Origin: Helianthus annuus
Lineage: Eukaryota; Streptophyta; Magnoliopsida; Asterales; Asteraceae
Direction of reading: 5' to 3'
NCBI RefSeq assembly: GCF_002127325.2
Contig: NC_035447.2
Coordinates: forward strand, 31,626,642-31,690,641
DNA: 64,000 nt
The position numbers were made by a program, and so were the translations under genes. Numbering within the stretch: position 1 is the stretch's first letter; each line of letters opens with the position of its first letter. A model generated the notes under the pieces. The model worked only from the letters and a program-made list of their open reading frames with translations. It made no database searches and was not told the DNA's origin. Of the stretch, positions 21,163-34,454 are shown piece by piece.

Positions 21163-24100
21163 ATAGACTTTGGGTTATTTGTCGGCGAGGGCCAATTTAT
21201 TACTGGTATTTTGTAAGAAAAAAGCTACTAGAGATGGGTTACTCACATGAATATTTCATTCTGATCCTACAAAATAGCAAAGGTGAGTTATTATAAACAC
21301 CTTTTTTTCCAAAACAAGATACATGCTAATAAAGATGAGATCTTGATACTTGTGTTGCATGTCTATACGAAAAATCATTCATGATTTATATATTCGTATG
21401 TATCGCTTATATTCACGTTGTCGGCCATAGGGGTCTCATAGTAGCACACATATCTAAAACTGTTGCATAATATTTGTTACAAGTGGTCGTCTACAGTACA
21501 CATACGCAAAACGGTGGGGTAGTGGGAATATATAATGTTAACCTAGGTCTATAAACTTGTAGTCATCCAGGAATGTGATATTATGGCATGCATCGACACA
21601 CTAATGACGTATGCATTTAAGCATGTATCTCCTGGAAAACGACAATAGTAGACTTTTGAGTTATTTGTCGGCGAGGACCAATTTATGATGGCTATTTCAC
21701 TAGAATTGTTGCTTAGTCTTCCAAGGTCTCATTTGTTTTAACAGGCATTACGCTAACCTCTTTTTGTGGTCATAACTAGTTTGTTGGAATTGTTTCTCTT
21801 GGGATTTAATGTGTCCAGTTGGGTGGTTTACATGACCTCTCTTTTGGACTTGACATCTACATCTATGTCCATGCTATGTGAAATTGGTTTTTACATGTTT
21901 TCATGGTTTCTCATATGATTAGAAGATAAAAGGATTTAAATTAATGATGAAATGCGGGGACATGGAATTAAATGTGCCTGGAATCAAATTGCATGGTTCT
22001 TTCTAGCTCTATTAATGATATTCAACTCACAACTTCATCCGGCCTTACAAAGCTAGTAAATACCAATGTGGACATCAATGTGAGGCTTGCTCACTTGGTA
22101 GAGGCACATGCCTCTTAGAGGAGAGTTTCCAGGTTTAGTCCCTTGAAGGGGTGAGTAATTTTGAATTATTAGTTTAATAATGTTAGTAGCAAAATTTACA
22201 TGTTAATACCAAGGATAAAATAATTTGTATGCTAATAGCAAAAAATAATAATAGAATATCTATACTATTTCCAAAACAACTAGCAGCTAGAAATAGGAAT
22301 CAAAATAGTAGTACCTCGTATTTGTGTAAATTGGAATGAAGGTAACATAATACAATTATCTCTATGAATAATGTATATATTCTTGTTTATTAAACACCAC
22401 AAATATTGTAGCCTTGATTATTGAGGATGATTTAAGTTTACTTCTGCCCTTTTTCTATAGTGCCAAAATCTAAATTACTCCCTGTGTCAATGGTAAATTA
22501 TCTTTATTAAAAACCACAAATTACTCCCTGTTTAAATTCTTGTTTACCCATTTTAAGCACCACAAATGCTGTCGCATTGAATATGGAGGATGATTTTAAA
22601 TGTCAATGTTACATTTGCCCTTTTTAATTTATAGTCCTGTAATACGAATTATTGATCTTATGCCAACGGTGAATTCATGAAAAAAGCCTCAATAATAGAA
22701 TTCGTATTGGTAGATTGCTTTGGACGTTTTATATCTTTGCGTTCACATTTCGTAAGGAAAAAAAACAGACCAGAAATTTATACAATTAATGTTTAGACAA
22801 AATCAAAACCGGTTTATAGAATTAAATATATGGAGTATCCATTGATTGTAATTGAACCTAAAACATTATGATGGTAATTCGCTTTATTTTATGTAAAGCG
22901 ATGAAGTGGGTCAACTTTTTGTCTTCGGCCAAAAACCTTTTCTCGTTGCTCAAGCTTTCGACAAAAAAGCGAAACATATTCTCTTATCTAAGCTTCTTCC
23001 CTGTGCATGAGCTCCTCCCATGGCAGATGGTTCAACCACGCACGGTTCCACGAAATGATTGAGAACTACGACGGGGTTGAAATGCATTTGGTTCTTTGTC
23101 TTCAATAAAGTATTGCATGACCGAATAATTCAAGGAAGGCTGCACCGCAGGGAGGTTCCTTTAAAGCGGATGACTCGTCGGGCTGTCGGAGGGGGACTTT
23201 TTGACTTTTTTGAGAAAAAGAACTTGAATAAGTTCGTTTTTCTGAAGGAGTCGTCATTTAGGAGGGCTATGTCATTTACAAGCCCGTCGTATTTCATAAC
23301 TACTCCCCTTACTACAGGGCGCTTACCTAGCCAACGGCCCCCCCAAATTTTTCTGGTTCACCCCAACATTCCCCGCTTGCTGGCTGTTTCTGAGCAGTTT
23401 TTGGATATCAAACGAACCTCCCCATAAGGTAATTTTAATGTGGCCGATTTCCCTTATTTTGCAATCAGTTTCGCTACAGCACCCACTGCTCTAGCTAATT
23501 GGTAAACATAATAATAGTTACTTAAAGATAAACAATAAACGCTTGTTTGTTACAAGGTTGTTTTTTTTTTTTTTTTTTTGAATGGGAAAAAGTTACTCCT
23601 ATCCTACGTTACACCAATTAACTAAATAGCTCAACTCTAAGAGGCAAGTGGGCTAGCCACATTGGCGTTTGCTTCAAGTGATAAGCTATTTAGAGCGAAA
23701 GGCCAACTAAATAAACCTTTTTTGTATTTTTTTTACAAACCCTCAAATATTAGCATACACCATTAACTAAATTGTATAACTATCTGGTTCATCAAAAAAA
23801 TACGGGGAACATGCTTTCGTTTATAAACTTAAAGAAGATTATATTTTGAAAATAAAATACTTACTATAGACATACAGACAAGCCTACCTTTAAATAGAAG
23901 TGTTTTCAAAAGTGAAAAATCACATCGCTAATGTAACGCAAATCCTCATAAGTTATGTTAACATGATAATTGATAGCAAAATATAGGCATTTTCTTAAAA
24001 TCTTTTTAACGTTTCAAAATCAGAAAAATAAATTACAATAGTGATATATTACCCACCTATTGTAGCGGGGGTGTTAAAGCTTGTAAGGCCCAGTTTCAAC

Positions 24101-24435
24101 TATTCGTACACCATAAGATTTTATTTGAGAAAAGAATGCATTAAATGGGATTATTGATGGTTTTCAAAATAGAAATAAAAGAAAGTTGGTAATGATCTTT
24201 GACTCGAGCTTAGTCTCACTATTCCAATGGGAAGTTGGTTCAAAAATTAAATCAATAAAAATAAACGAGTGAATGAACCAGCCGTGTTGGGAGGGGGGGC
24301 GAATGTGCACCACAGGGATAAGAAAGCGCCTCTCTTACCACTAGGGCAGAAACTGATACGTCTCTAAACTTCGATTCAAAAAATATATATTATTAAAGAT
24401 GGCGAAGATAGTATTCATACGTACCATCATTAAAG

Positions 24436-24460
<25 letters not shown>
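21163..24460. repeat. R modules 1a (end) and 1b
   Basis: 21163-21300 completes R copy 1a. From about 21305 a second, longer copy begins and runs to the TA-rich stretch near 24440. It is colinear with 57712-61515 and, with gaps, with 35640-46088. It contains scattered short frames (for example 22868-23427) with no recognisable product, and in the 57712-61515 copy these frames are shifted. A tRNA-like A-box/B-box pair (22090-22145) may be a SINE relic. I see no functional gene. Confidence 0.75.
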
Positions 24461-24466
<6 letters not shown>

Positions 24467-24467
24467 A

Positions 24468-24791
24468 GGGAATGTTCAAATGAAAACCACTAGTTATTGT
24501 GAAAATTCTAAAACTCATTAAAAAAGCCAAAAAAACATACCAAATTTTTTTTGGATACCAATTTTCGCCATTTTTTATATATAAAAAAAATTCAAAAAAA
24601 ATTTTTTTTTTGTAGTGCACATGTGTAATACTACACATGTACTACAATTTTTTTTTTTTGAAATTTTTTTTTATATAAAAAAACCTGTGATTTTTATAAA
24701 AAAATTGAAAAAAAAAATTTTGTGTGTGTTTTTTAGACTTTTTTTAGTTAGTTTTCGAGTTTTCACAATAAAAGTGGTTTTTATTTGAACC

Positions 24792-24796
<5 letters not shown>
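24468..24796. mobile_element. Fold-back MITE in a TA-rich site
   Basis: The left arm (GGGAATGTTCAAATGAAAAC...) and right arm (...TTTTTATTTGAACCATCAC) are inverted repeats of about 45 bp with a few mismatches. The interior is A/T homopolymer, and TA repeats flank both ends. It has no coding capacity. The superfamily is not assigned. Confidence 0.65.
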
Positions 24797-24853
<57 letters not shown>

Positions 24854-25184
24854 TACGAGTGATCATGAATAGCGATTTAAAATTTGATCTAATATATATA
24901 CTTTTTTAATATTTTAATATTGTAATAGTTGTAATTATATTTTCTTTTAGCTTTAACGTTATTTTCGTTTTTTCTTTTCTAAAACCATATTTAGTTTTTT
25001 AATATTTTTTTTCAAAACATATTTTCTTTATCAATTAACTTAATGTTTCTTTTGTTTTTTTTTTTCTAAAAGTTTAAGTACATAACTAAATCGATGCCGA
25101 TGGTTTGGCTTTCTAAACAAAAATACTACATTTTCAAATAACGTCCCTCTATTTCGCCGCAAAGCGGACGCCAACAAAACTAGT
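24797..25184 (+). mobile_element. (TA)n tract and Helitron-like 3' end 1
   Basis: About 50 bp of TA repeat (to 24850) are followed by AT-rich DNA that ends in a GC hairpin-like CGCCGCAAAGCGG and then CTAG followed by T (25180-25184). That is the form of a plant Helitron 3' terminus. The 5' end is not identified. Confidence 0.45.
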
Positions 25185-25728
25185 ATATATAGTTTTCGAA
25201 GGACCATGAATAGTAATTTTAAATTAAAAATAATATACAGCTTTTTTAATATTTTATTATATCAATATATTATTTTTAATATTTACTTTCAACTTTTAAC
25301 ATATTTTCATTTTTTCCTAATTACTTTTAGTTTTTAACGTATTTTCATTTTTTCCTTTTCTAAAACCTTATTTCCTTTATCATTTATTTTTGTTTTTAAT
25401 AATTTTTTTCTTTTTTTAAATCATCTTTACTTTATCAATTAATTTGATATTTCTTTAATAACTTATGTTCGTTGATTTTTTTTCTAAAACTTAAGTACGT
25501 AGTTATACTTAATTTTTACCCTCAATCAGTATAAGTTTTATTAAAAAAGAATTTATATTTAAAAATAAAAGTATTTATTTGGTATCGTAAAACATACGAT
25601 GATAAACTAAACCGATTATAACGGTTTGACTTTCTAAACAGCATGCTACATTTTCAAATAACGTTTGTTTACATTATCATTAATTTGCTCTGTTTCGCCA
25701 CAACGCGAGACGGAAAAAAAAACCTAGT
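25185..25728 (+). mobile_element. Helitron-like 3' end 2, related to the preceding one
   Basis: 25195-25260 repeats 24855-24915 ('atgaatag...ttttttaatattttat'). The block again ends with a CGCCACAACGCG-like sequence and CTAG-T (25724-25728), suggesting two related non-autonomous copies in tandem. Confidence 0.45.
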
Positions 25729-26298
25729 ATTATATAATATATGCAATTAAAAAACTTAAGTGATGTTATTAGAGAACGAGAATGAATAAAATAAAATTAT
25801 TTAAAATTACGTTTTTTTAACGGTGAGAATTTTTAACTTGTTGTTAGAGAGATCTCGCACCCTCCTAAACAGAGGGCCCTAACCTTACTCTGAACAGACT
25901 ATGTTGTCTTAACCGGGTCCACGTTGGCGTCAGAGTTTGGCTAACGGCGTTCCACGAGAAACCATACCACCACTACCAGTGGCAGCGGGTTGCGCCGCCA
26001 TAAGAGAGAATCTCTTTGGTGTAACGCACGGTGAACTAAAACCCAGAGTGGCTCGGGCTCGAACTCTTGACCTTGGGTCTGGGAGAACTAGCCTTTATTG
26101 CCTTTATCCACCAAATATAACACTAATGGGGATTGAACTTGGGTCTCTGAAGAGAACCCAAGTGTTTCCAACTAGTAGATCACATTTCAAAATTACGTTT
26201 GAATATTACGATATTACTATTATTAGATATGATATTTAATGAAGAGTGAGAAAATCTGAGTGTTTTCAAGTCAAAACTCTTGTCTTCCCATCTCTCAC
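25729..26298. other. Intergenic region upstream of the CCCH gene
   Basis: AT-rich to about 25850, then 25850-26180 is moderately GC-rich. The GC-rich part has B-box-like phrases ('gctcgaactcttgacc', 'attgaacttgggtctct') that suggest an old tRNA-derived SINE. No frame there is recognisable. Confidence 0.4.
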
Positions 26299-26305
26299 TA
26301 TAAAA
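26299..26305 (+). promoter_or_regulatory. Probable TATA box of the CCCH gene
   Basis: TATAAAA lies 122 bases upstream of the ATG at 26427, leaving room for a leader of roughly 90 bases. Confidence 0.6.
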
Positions 26306-26426
26306 GGATAAGGAACCCATGCTTATAACACATTTCCTCTCCTTCTAATCCTCACCGTAATTCATCCATATCCGGTCATCGGATCGGATCACCGGTAGAG
26401 CTCCTGTCGATCATTGTTTAAGATTA

Positions 26427-29163
26427 ATGGCTAGTTCTGCAAATGATAAAATCGAAGTCAGTCCCATGCAAAAAAAGGACTGCTTGTTTTTTGTTGAGTA
26501 TGGTATGTGTAGGTTTGGCAAGAATTGCAAGTACAATCACCCCCCTCGGGAAGATTCTCAGGTATACCTCTTACCTTTCAGTTATGTCTTCATTTCGTGT
26601 TGGGTTTCTAAAAAAGCAACTTATAGATTTCAACTCTTGGTAGGTTTCTAAAAAAGCAACTTATAGATTTCAAAACAAACAAACCCTATAATTTGGTTAT
26701 CTTGATACACTATATTTGCTTTCGTATAAAGGGTTATGACAAATACTACTTACTTTTCGTATAAAGGGTTATGACAAACACTACAAAAAACCAACATATT
26801 TTTTGTTTTCTCGTAAAAATCACTTAACATTTTATTTGCACATAAAAGTCAACATACTTACTTTTTTTTTCCTAATCTTTTAACAATTGTTACACATTTA
26901 AAACCAACATAGTTTCTGTTTTTTTTTTTTTTCATTATACAAGTCCTTTAATATGCTAAATTAAAGAAAAAATATATCTGAAGTATTATCGGATGAAATA
27001 ATGAAATTATTATTTGACAAATTAAAAATAATTGTGCATAACTTTGTAATGATTTTTAAATTTTCACACCATTTATTATGTTATTATTTTTAGTTTCTAT
27101 TTTAAGTTACGTTGTCATCCATGTTCATGATGTATACCTATTTATTGTTTTTGAAAGAGTATTTATTATTATCAACTAATTTTGAGTGGCCTTTTCTTTT
27201 ATTTTGACCTTCTCACTGATGTATATCTTTGTTATCTTTGTTCTTCTTTTGCAGGTTCGTCAAGAAGGAAGTGCAGAAATCGTGTATCCAAACTACACTC
27301 GTAGAATCCCTTGCAAGGTATAACTGCTCAATTAGATATCTACTATAAATTATATAGTCGTGGGTTTGTGAATTTGTTGGTATCAATCTCAAGGTTATTA
27401 ATCTTCTTAGTAATTAATTTCTATTTGAATCCAACTTTATACATATAGCTATTGTTTGAAACAATAATTACAAATTGTTAGAGATGATATTTGGTAATCT
27501 GATTATAGTAACTTCTTATTCTTTTGTTATAAAAAAATCAATGATTTTTCTCTTAAGTTGTACTTGTGGATTTCTATGTAGATTTCCCCGACGCCCAAAC
27601 GTAGTTGTGTTTTGTGGTTTTGATGGACTTTGTAATTAAGTTTTTGGTATGTTCAATAAAAGCTGTATATTATGTGGGTTGGGTTATATATAAACAGTAA
27701 AGATTATTATTAATTAATCATTCTTTCTATGGTAGGCATTTTGTTTGTAGATTTTGTGATTTTGATGAGTTTGTGAATTTATTGGTATTAATCTCAAGGT
27801 TATTGATCTTCTTAGTAATTAATATCTATTTAAATCCAACTTTATATGACTATTGTTTGAAACAATTACTTCATAAAGATGATAATCTTTTGTTATAAAC
27901 CAAAAACCAATGCTCTTTTTTCTTAAGTTGTACTTGTCCATTTCCATGTAGATTTGCTCGTCGTCTACCCAAACGTAATTTGTGTTTTGTGGTTAGGTTG
28001 GATTTTGTAGTTAAGTTTTTGGCTTGTTCAATAATAGGTATTTTGTGGGTTGCTTTATTTATAAACACTAACATTATTAATTAATCATTCTCTTTATGGT
28101 ATGGACAAACTATATTACTAATGACATGCTTGGCAAATGCTCTTGTATTGAATATACGTGACCTTGTACTTTTCTCAGGATTTCATACATCATACAAAAG
28201 TATCTATACAAGTTTGAATTTAAGTTCATGTTAGTAGAACATATATATTCACCATCCCATATAAAATCTAAGGAAATAATTGAAATATTATTCCTTGGCG
28301 TAACTTAATCTGGATAATTCTGGTATAGGAATTCTTGGAATGTGTAGTTGAGCATCTTTGATATGTAAGGTGAATACATATCATAAGCTTACATGATATG
28401 ATAATTATGAAGCATACTAAAACTAAGGAGTGAACATTATCATAGACAACTGATGTGAACATTATTTTAACAACCTATACACATAATTTTGTTTATAAAT
28501 TTTTTTAGAAGAATATATAAATGTAAGATTCTGATAAAGGAGATATGGCAATGGTTCAAATGATTATGGCTACAGTTTTTCCATGCCGGATATTGCAAGT
28601 ATGGAAGCTATTGTGGATTTAATCACTCAATGCCACCTCCCCCAATTCAGTACAACTCTGATGGACTTCCGATGCGATGGGTAATATATTTTGTATTTGT
28701 TCTTTTTCTCGATCAGTCTCTAGGCGTATAAATTCTTTAACGAAGGCCATTGAGCACACCATCTTAGTATTAGATCTTAAAAATTCATTATTAGATTAAT
28801 TAATAGAATATTTTTTTTAAACATTAAGGCAAGACAATTTCTTACTTTATCATTAGATATTAAAAATTCATTATTAGATTAATTAAGATAATATTTTTTA
28901 AACATTAAGGCAATACAATTTCTTACTTTATCTTGTGAATTATGCAGGGTGAGCAAGTATGTTCTTTCTATGTCAGTTACCATCGTTGTGGCTACCGAGA
29001 AGGCTGCAAGTTCCACCATCCAGAGCTAAACTACTACGTCCCTCAAGAGTATGCAGGTTCTCAAGCTTTTGGTCAAGCTCAGGAGTATCATGATGGACCA
29101 TTTGAATCTAATGATGGACTGTTAGGATCCTCTGATGGAGAATTTATTCCAATTAACGAGTAA
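26427..29163 (+). CDS. Three-finger CCCH zinc-finger protein, four exons
   Basis: Exons 26427-26561, 27255-27317, 28576-28680 and 28948-29163, all joined in phase 0 with GT...AG introns, give about 172 residues. Finger 1 (exon 1) is CLFFVEYGMCRFGKNCKYNH, C-x8-C-x5-C-x3-H. Finger 2 starts at the last Cys of exon 2 and continues in exon 3 (CKYGSYCGFNH, C-x7-C-x5-C-x3-H). Finger 3 (exon 4) is CSFYVSYHRCGYREGCKFHH, C-x8-C-x5-C-x3-H. This spacing is the plant RNA/DNA-binding CCCH type. Between fingers, residues such as VYPNYTRRIPC resemble the linkers of ZFN-like proteins, but the protein is shorter than the usual 300-400 residues. All three fingers and all splice sites look intact, so I treat it as a real gene rather than a relic. 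Confidence 0.75.
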
Positions 29164-32100
29164 TATATATGAGTAAATATATATGCTTGATAAGAAAGTT
29201 TGTTGACTTTAATGTTTGGAGTTTGGATATGTTGACGTTTTAAACAACTGGATGTTTGTGCATGGAGTTCTTTGTTATATGCTCCTTTTTAGTGCTGCAT
29301 TTTCTGATTTTATCTTAGCGATGTGGTTCTTTAGTCTAAAACCAAAACAGTTGTGAAATACATTAGCGAACTAGCTCTATGCCTTAACCGAAACGCCATA
29401 AACAATGCTTTTACGACAATTATTTTTGACAACATTGACCATCTTGTTTTCCTTTTGTTAACAGTGATTGGGATCTATACATAACTCTATACAACATTCT
29501 TGCACATAAGTTATAGAGTAATGTGACATTCAAAGACCATAAATGATGTTGGAACAAAGACCATAAGTTTTGCTAGTCCTAATGCAGTACATTTGCTTAT
29601 TTTTTATCTTGTTAAGATTAGTGAGCAAATATATTCTTTCTTTATGTATAATTATTGGGGTGGCAAAAGAACAAGCAGCAAGTTTAACCACCTAAAGCTA
29701 AAATAATTAATCCCCTCAAGTGTACGGTTCTCATAATTTTGGTCAAGCGTCAAGCTCAAGAAGATCATGACAGAGTGTTAGGATCTACTAACGGAGAATA
29801 CCATCCGATAACCATTTCAAGCTCTCCACACTTGCTATACATATTGAGCAATATATACCTTATGTGCAACCTTGTTAAGATTATGTTTGGAGTTAGAATA
29901 TGTTGACGATTAAATAATTGGATGTTTGTTCATGGAGACATTTCTTTGCTTGCATTCTCCATTTTAGTGCCCAAGTTTCAGATAATGTTAGTCACGAGGC
30001 TTTTCCTTAAAACTAAAACCTTCAAAAATATATTAGCGATGAGGCTTTTTTTGTCTCAACAAATGCAATTGCAAGCTAAGCTTTGTGATGGTCATTCAAA
30101 GATTTGGGATGTTGTTTTTCCCCTTTTTTGTAATTCTTGTGACCCATACACGATTATTTGTAAGATTATTGCATGTAAGCTTTAGAGTAATGTGAAACTC
30201 AATTGGTTGTTGAGCATTTGAACAACTTAACATTTAGAGCATTTCTATTAGAAGCAATCTAAGAAAAACTAGGGCATATGCGATCAAGAAAAAAATTGCA
30301 GTTATGTCATGTAGAGAAGACCGATAGTTACTATAAGCAAAAAGAAATATAAAGGCCTATGTTAGTTCTTAAAAGAAACAGAATAAGATTGCATTCAATC
30401 TATCAACCACAAGATCTTACAAGTATTGAAACTATTGTGGACTTAATCTGTTAATACCAGATCCCCCACTTTAGGACAACTCTAATGGACTTCCGATGCA
30501 ATTGGTTATTTATTTCTTATATATATTTTTTATCTATTTTTTTCGCAATTAGTCTTTAGGTCAATAAATTCATTAAATATGGCAATTTATGCACACCCTC
30601 TTAGTAATAGATCTTAAAACTTCGGTATAAGATCTTGGAGAGAATATAAATACTATTGGACCAAAGATAAGGTGTTTTCTTAGATGTAATGCATTACAAT
30701 TTCTACTACACAGAGCTAAACTACTTCATCCCTCAAGAGTACGATGAGCAAGAATGTTACAAACCCATAACAATTTCAATTCAAGTTACTTTGATTATTT
30801 ATTTCTATTTTTCAATCTTTGATTAATAATCCTGGGCAATAATTGGTATCAGAGCTTGGATTCAGTTTTGTTTTTTATTTGATTTCAAATCACAATCCTC
30901 GTTCTTGGAACGTTACTCGATTCAATCCCATAATTGCAATCGTTTTATGTCAGTCCCATTTAAATTTTGGTTGATTAATTAAAACTTGAACCCACATCAA
31001 TTTGTTCATTGATTTCAACCCAGGCAATTGATTTGTCTGTATCACCAATGAGAGGACAATCAAGAATGGATTCGAAGATTTTTTTTTAGGATTCGTGTTC
31101 TTGATCACCAAAGAAACCCAAAAAATAAAATCCACAAAGAGGAGAATTTTGATCTTGCTTGATTTTACTAGAGAAGAAACCGGATAAACCCTTTTAAGAT
31201 CAAAGTTGAGAATTGATTCAACTCTTGTTGTATTCTTATTCAACAGTAGAATTGAAGAAACAATCCAAGTTAGAATCATGTTTGAAGATCACAACAGTTA
31301 CAGGTTCACAAGTTCTAACTAAAATCTGAAATTTTGCTTTGAATTCTAGAAACCTTGAAGACTAGGTTTTAGAATAAACACTGTTTTTTTTATTCTTTGT
31401 TCAACCAGACTTTAGAAAATTATGTCACAAAAATTTCCCTATAGTTCTTGAGATATTTCTTCGTATGCCTTCTCCTTTATAGTGTAAAAGTTTCAGATTT
31501 TATCTTAACCACGTTTTTTTTTCTAAATTCAGAACCATAGCAAATACATTAGCGACCCAACTTTTGGCCTTAACCAAAACGTTCTAAGCTATACTTTTGA
31601 AATTTTTGGCACTCTCTTTTTTCCTTTACTAGTAGTGCTTGTCATCCATACATAATTCTATGCAAGATTAATCTTGCAACTAGGCTATAGAGCGATGTGA
31701 CATTAGACTATAAATACAATTTAACCAAAGACTATGGGTTTTTTTATTGACGTAATGCAATACAATTGGTTTTTCATCTTTTGAAGCTTAATGAGCGAGT
31801 ATGTTCTTTGTATATTTGGGGTGACTACTAAGGAGCCTGTATTTTCAACCTCTCAAATCTAAAAAGTTCATCCCTCGTATGGTTCCTATACTTTTGGTCA
31901 GACTCATACTTTAGGATCCATTAATGATGGATCTAAAATACTATCCAGTAATCATTGTAAGCTCTCCACACTTGGGGTCAAATAATGACTAATATGTGTA
32001 ACCTTGTTGAGATTATGTTTGGAGTTTAGCTATGCTAACTTTTAAATAATTGAATGTTAGTTCATGGAAACATTTGTTTCCTTGCATTCTCTTTAACGCA

Positions 32101-32450
32101 TGAGTTTCAAATCTAATGTTAGCTACGAGCCTTTTGTCGTTATCTATAAACCGTCAAAAGATATATTAGCAACTAGGCTTTATGTGTCATTTAAAACCGT
32201 CACAAGTTAAGCATTGTGACAATCATTAAATGGTTTTGGTGGTTGATCCCCTTTTTAGTAGTGCTTGTGATCCATGCATGAGTTTTAAAAGAATATTGCA
32301 TGTAGACTGTAGAGTAATGCAACATATAATTAGTCAATCAGCATTTGAACAACTTAACCGTTAGCGCATCCATATTAGATGTAATCTAAGAAAGACTACA
32401 GCATACAGGATCAAGATCAGAATTGTAGTCTTTTCTCATGTTGATAAGAC
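29164..32450. pseudogene. Serial decayed copies of the CCCH gene 3' half
   Basis: Recognisable relics are: exon-4-like at 29600-29830 ('cctcaagtgtacggttctcataattttggtcaagc'); exon-3-like at 30415-30495 ('ctaatggacttccgatgcaattgg'); exon-4-like at 30690-30755 ('agagctaaactacttcatccctcaagag'); and exon-4-like at 31780-31965. The 3'-flank phrase 'ggatgtttgttcatgg' recurs near 29250, 29920 and (altered) 32050. None is open. Around 30840-30880 there is also a TGGTATCAGAGC primer-site relic of an LTR retrotransposon, with its leader (30860-31400) and no gag. Confidence 0.7.
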
Positions 32451-33234
32451 CCATGATTTCTAGAACAAATAACCATGTAAAATGGCATGTGTAAGTTCTT
32501 AAAAGAGCCCTCAACCACTTTACTACACCTACTAAATCTAGTCTTAAATCTACACGAATGTCTTCTACGGGACTGAACGCTATACCGCTTGGGGAATGAA
32601 CACCTTTACTACATTTTTTGATACCCCTAGACTACAAGTCGTTTGGCTTTCGTAACTGCATATGAAAATTTCATCTCGTAAATAGAAACCTAGAGAGGTT
32701 TTTAAATGAATGACGATTTTCAAGATTTTTTTGCAGTTTGTAATGTATTTCTCCTTAAATTCTTACAATGGTTGAAAATCAATATAATCAATGCTTAAAA
32801 TAAAAAGAGAATTACATATAAAAACAAGGATATATAGTGGTTTGGGTGAGTGTTAACTAATTAAGCATACATTCAATCGTTGAAATTAACCGAAAGTTTA
32901 TCTTTATTGTAGGTTAACATGTCAATACTCAAGGTAGTCATCAAATTTTACAAGCATCTCACTAGTAAGGAGTGATCGCCATTTCAACATCGTAGTGAAT
33001 ATCATTTTAACATCTCACTAATTAAGTTGGTTATGATCATCAATTTTCAACATCTCACTAAGCTGGTAGTGATTATCATATTAACATTTCACCATGAGTA
33101 GTGATCACCATTATAATCATCTCACTAAGTTATCATAGTGATCTTCATTACATCTTTTTCTTAATCTTGATAAATATGAGTGATTACAAATCTACACAGG
33201 TGTTGCGTAAGCATATCACAATGAAACTCACTAC
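32451..33234. repeat. Degenerate minisatellite around 'catctcacta'
   Basis: 32451-32940 shows nothing I can name. 32940-33190 contains about five diverged repeats of roughly 40-50 bp, each with 'catctcacta' and 'gtagtgatcatcat'-like parts. Confidence 0.5.
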
Positions 33235-34415
33235 ACTACTAGAAAAATGGGTTTTTAGCATTCCGGTTGCAAAACAGTCACAATTGCCTTGTTGCGACTG
33301 AGTTGCGACCGCTACTACTTTTTTGCAACTAACAAGCCTATGAGTGTTTTGCGGCCACTTGCCTTGCAACCGTTTTGCGATGACTTGCCTTTGTTTTGCG
33401 ACCGCTTACCTTGCAATAGTGTTGTGACCTCTTGCCTTTTACATACTTGCGACCATTTTTTTGATCGCAAAATGTTCTATGTTAGTTAGTTTTTTTAGCT
33501 TGTTAAGCCATTGTCTATTTTCTCCTACTTATATGTCATATTTTTAAAAGTTAAGCATTTCTCAAATTTTCCAAATTACATAAAACTTTCCACTTATAAC
33601 ATCAAATATATTTGAGTTATCATAACAAATACATATTCAAAATAAAGTGTTTATAACCTAACATGATGATTAGACGTTTTAAAACCTAACTTTTTTCATC
33701 ATTTCAATGTTTGTCATCCTTTCGTTCATAGCCTCTTTCTCCGCCTTATCCTTTTCTTTTTCCATCACTAACTCCGCAATAATTTCGTTAACCTTTCTTT
33801 CTCTTCTTCCTTTTCTTTCACTGTCTCTTGGATAATCACATTCAACCTTTCAATCTAAAAAACAACCAATTCAAAGTATTAAGATTCAAATTTCTTAAAA
33901 TCAAATTGTCCATTTTATTTGGTAAACATATGCATTAGATTTGAACAAAATTTTTTAAGCATACACACACCCCTCCAAAATCTACTTTTAAAACCCAACC
34001 ATTGGCCACTTTGTGAAATTCAAACCCACACCATTTTGATTGGGATAAACACATGGTATCAGATTTTAACACCTATAGACTAGATTAAAACAAATTAACA
34101 AACATATCAAACACAATAAGAGATTTCTCATGAACCAATACTAAAAGCATGAACATGAACATTAGACACACAAAGCAAAATCATAAACCATATGATTAAA
34201 TCCTTGTTACATATAAAAACAAACTAATAATTAGTGATTTGTGAATTCATACAAATCAATTCACAATTTCACACCATGACACATATGACTACCTAGCTGG
34301 GATGTCATCATTACAATTCATGCTCAGACAACAAACCCCTAGCAATCCCCACTACACCACCACCAAAAAAGGGAGAAGCAACAACAACAAAAATCGAAAG
34401 AATATAATAAGTAGT
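33235..34415. mobile_element. CACTA-type (EnSpm) element remnant
   Basis: The left end reads CACTACTAGAAAAATGGG, followed by many GTTGCGACC/TTGCAACC subterminal repeats (33265-33475), the pattern of CACTA transposase-binding sites. A minus-strand stretch at 33690-33870 encodes short Glu/Lys-rich coiled-coil pieces like those in CACTA proteins, with stops. AAGTAGTG at 34408-34415 could be the right end, but no 3-bp target duplication is convincing. Confidence 0.55.
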
Positions 34416-34454
34416 GAAAGCCAATGTTCTTACTCTCTTTGCCATGTACTTTAG

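Noticed and set aside
22080..22150. tRNA gene suggested by 'ctcacttggtagaggc' and 'ggtttagtccc'
   Set aside because: No cloverleaf with acceptor stem can be formed by eye. It is better read as an old SINE relic; the same holds at 58430-58490.
22868..23427. Possible gene in R module 1b (64- and 122-codon frames)
   Set aside because: The matching copy at 59180-59813 has different frames and stops, and no known domain is recognised.
24797..24850. (TA)n tracts here and at 47707-47783 as possible functional elements
   Set aside because: Simple microsatellites. The second is an expansion absent from its paralogue near 30345, consistent with slippage.
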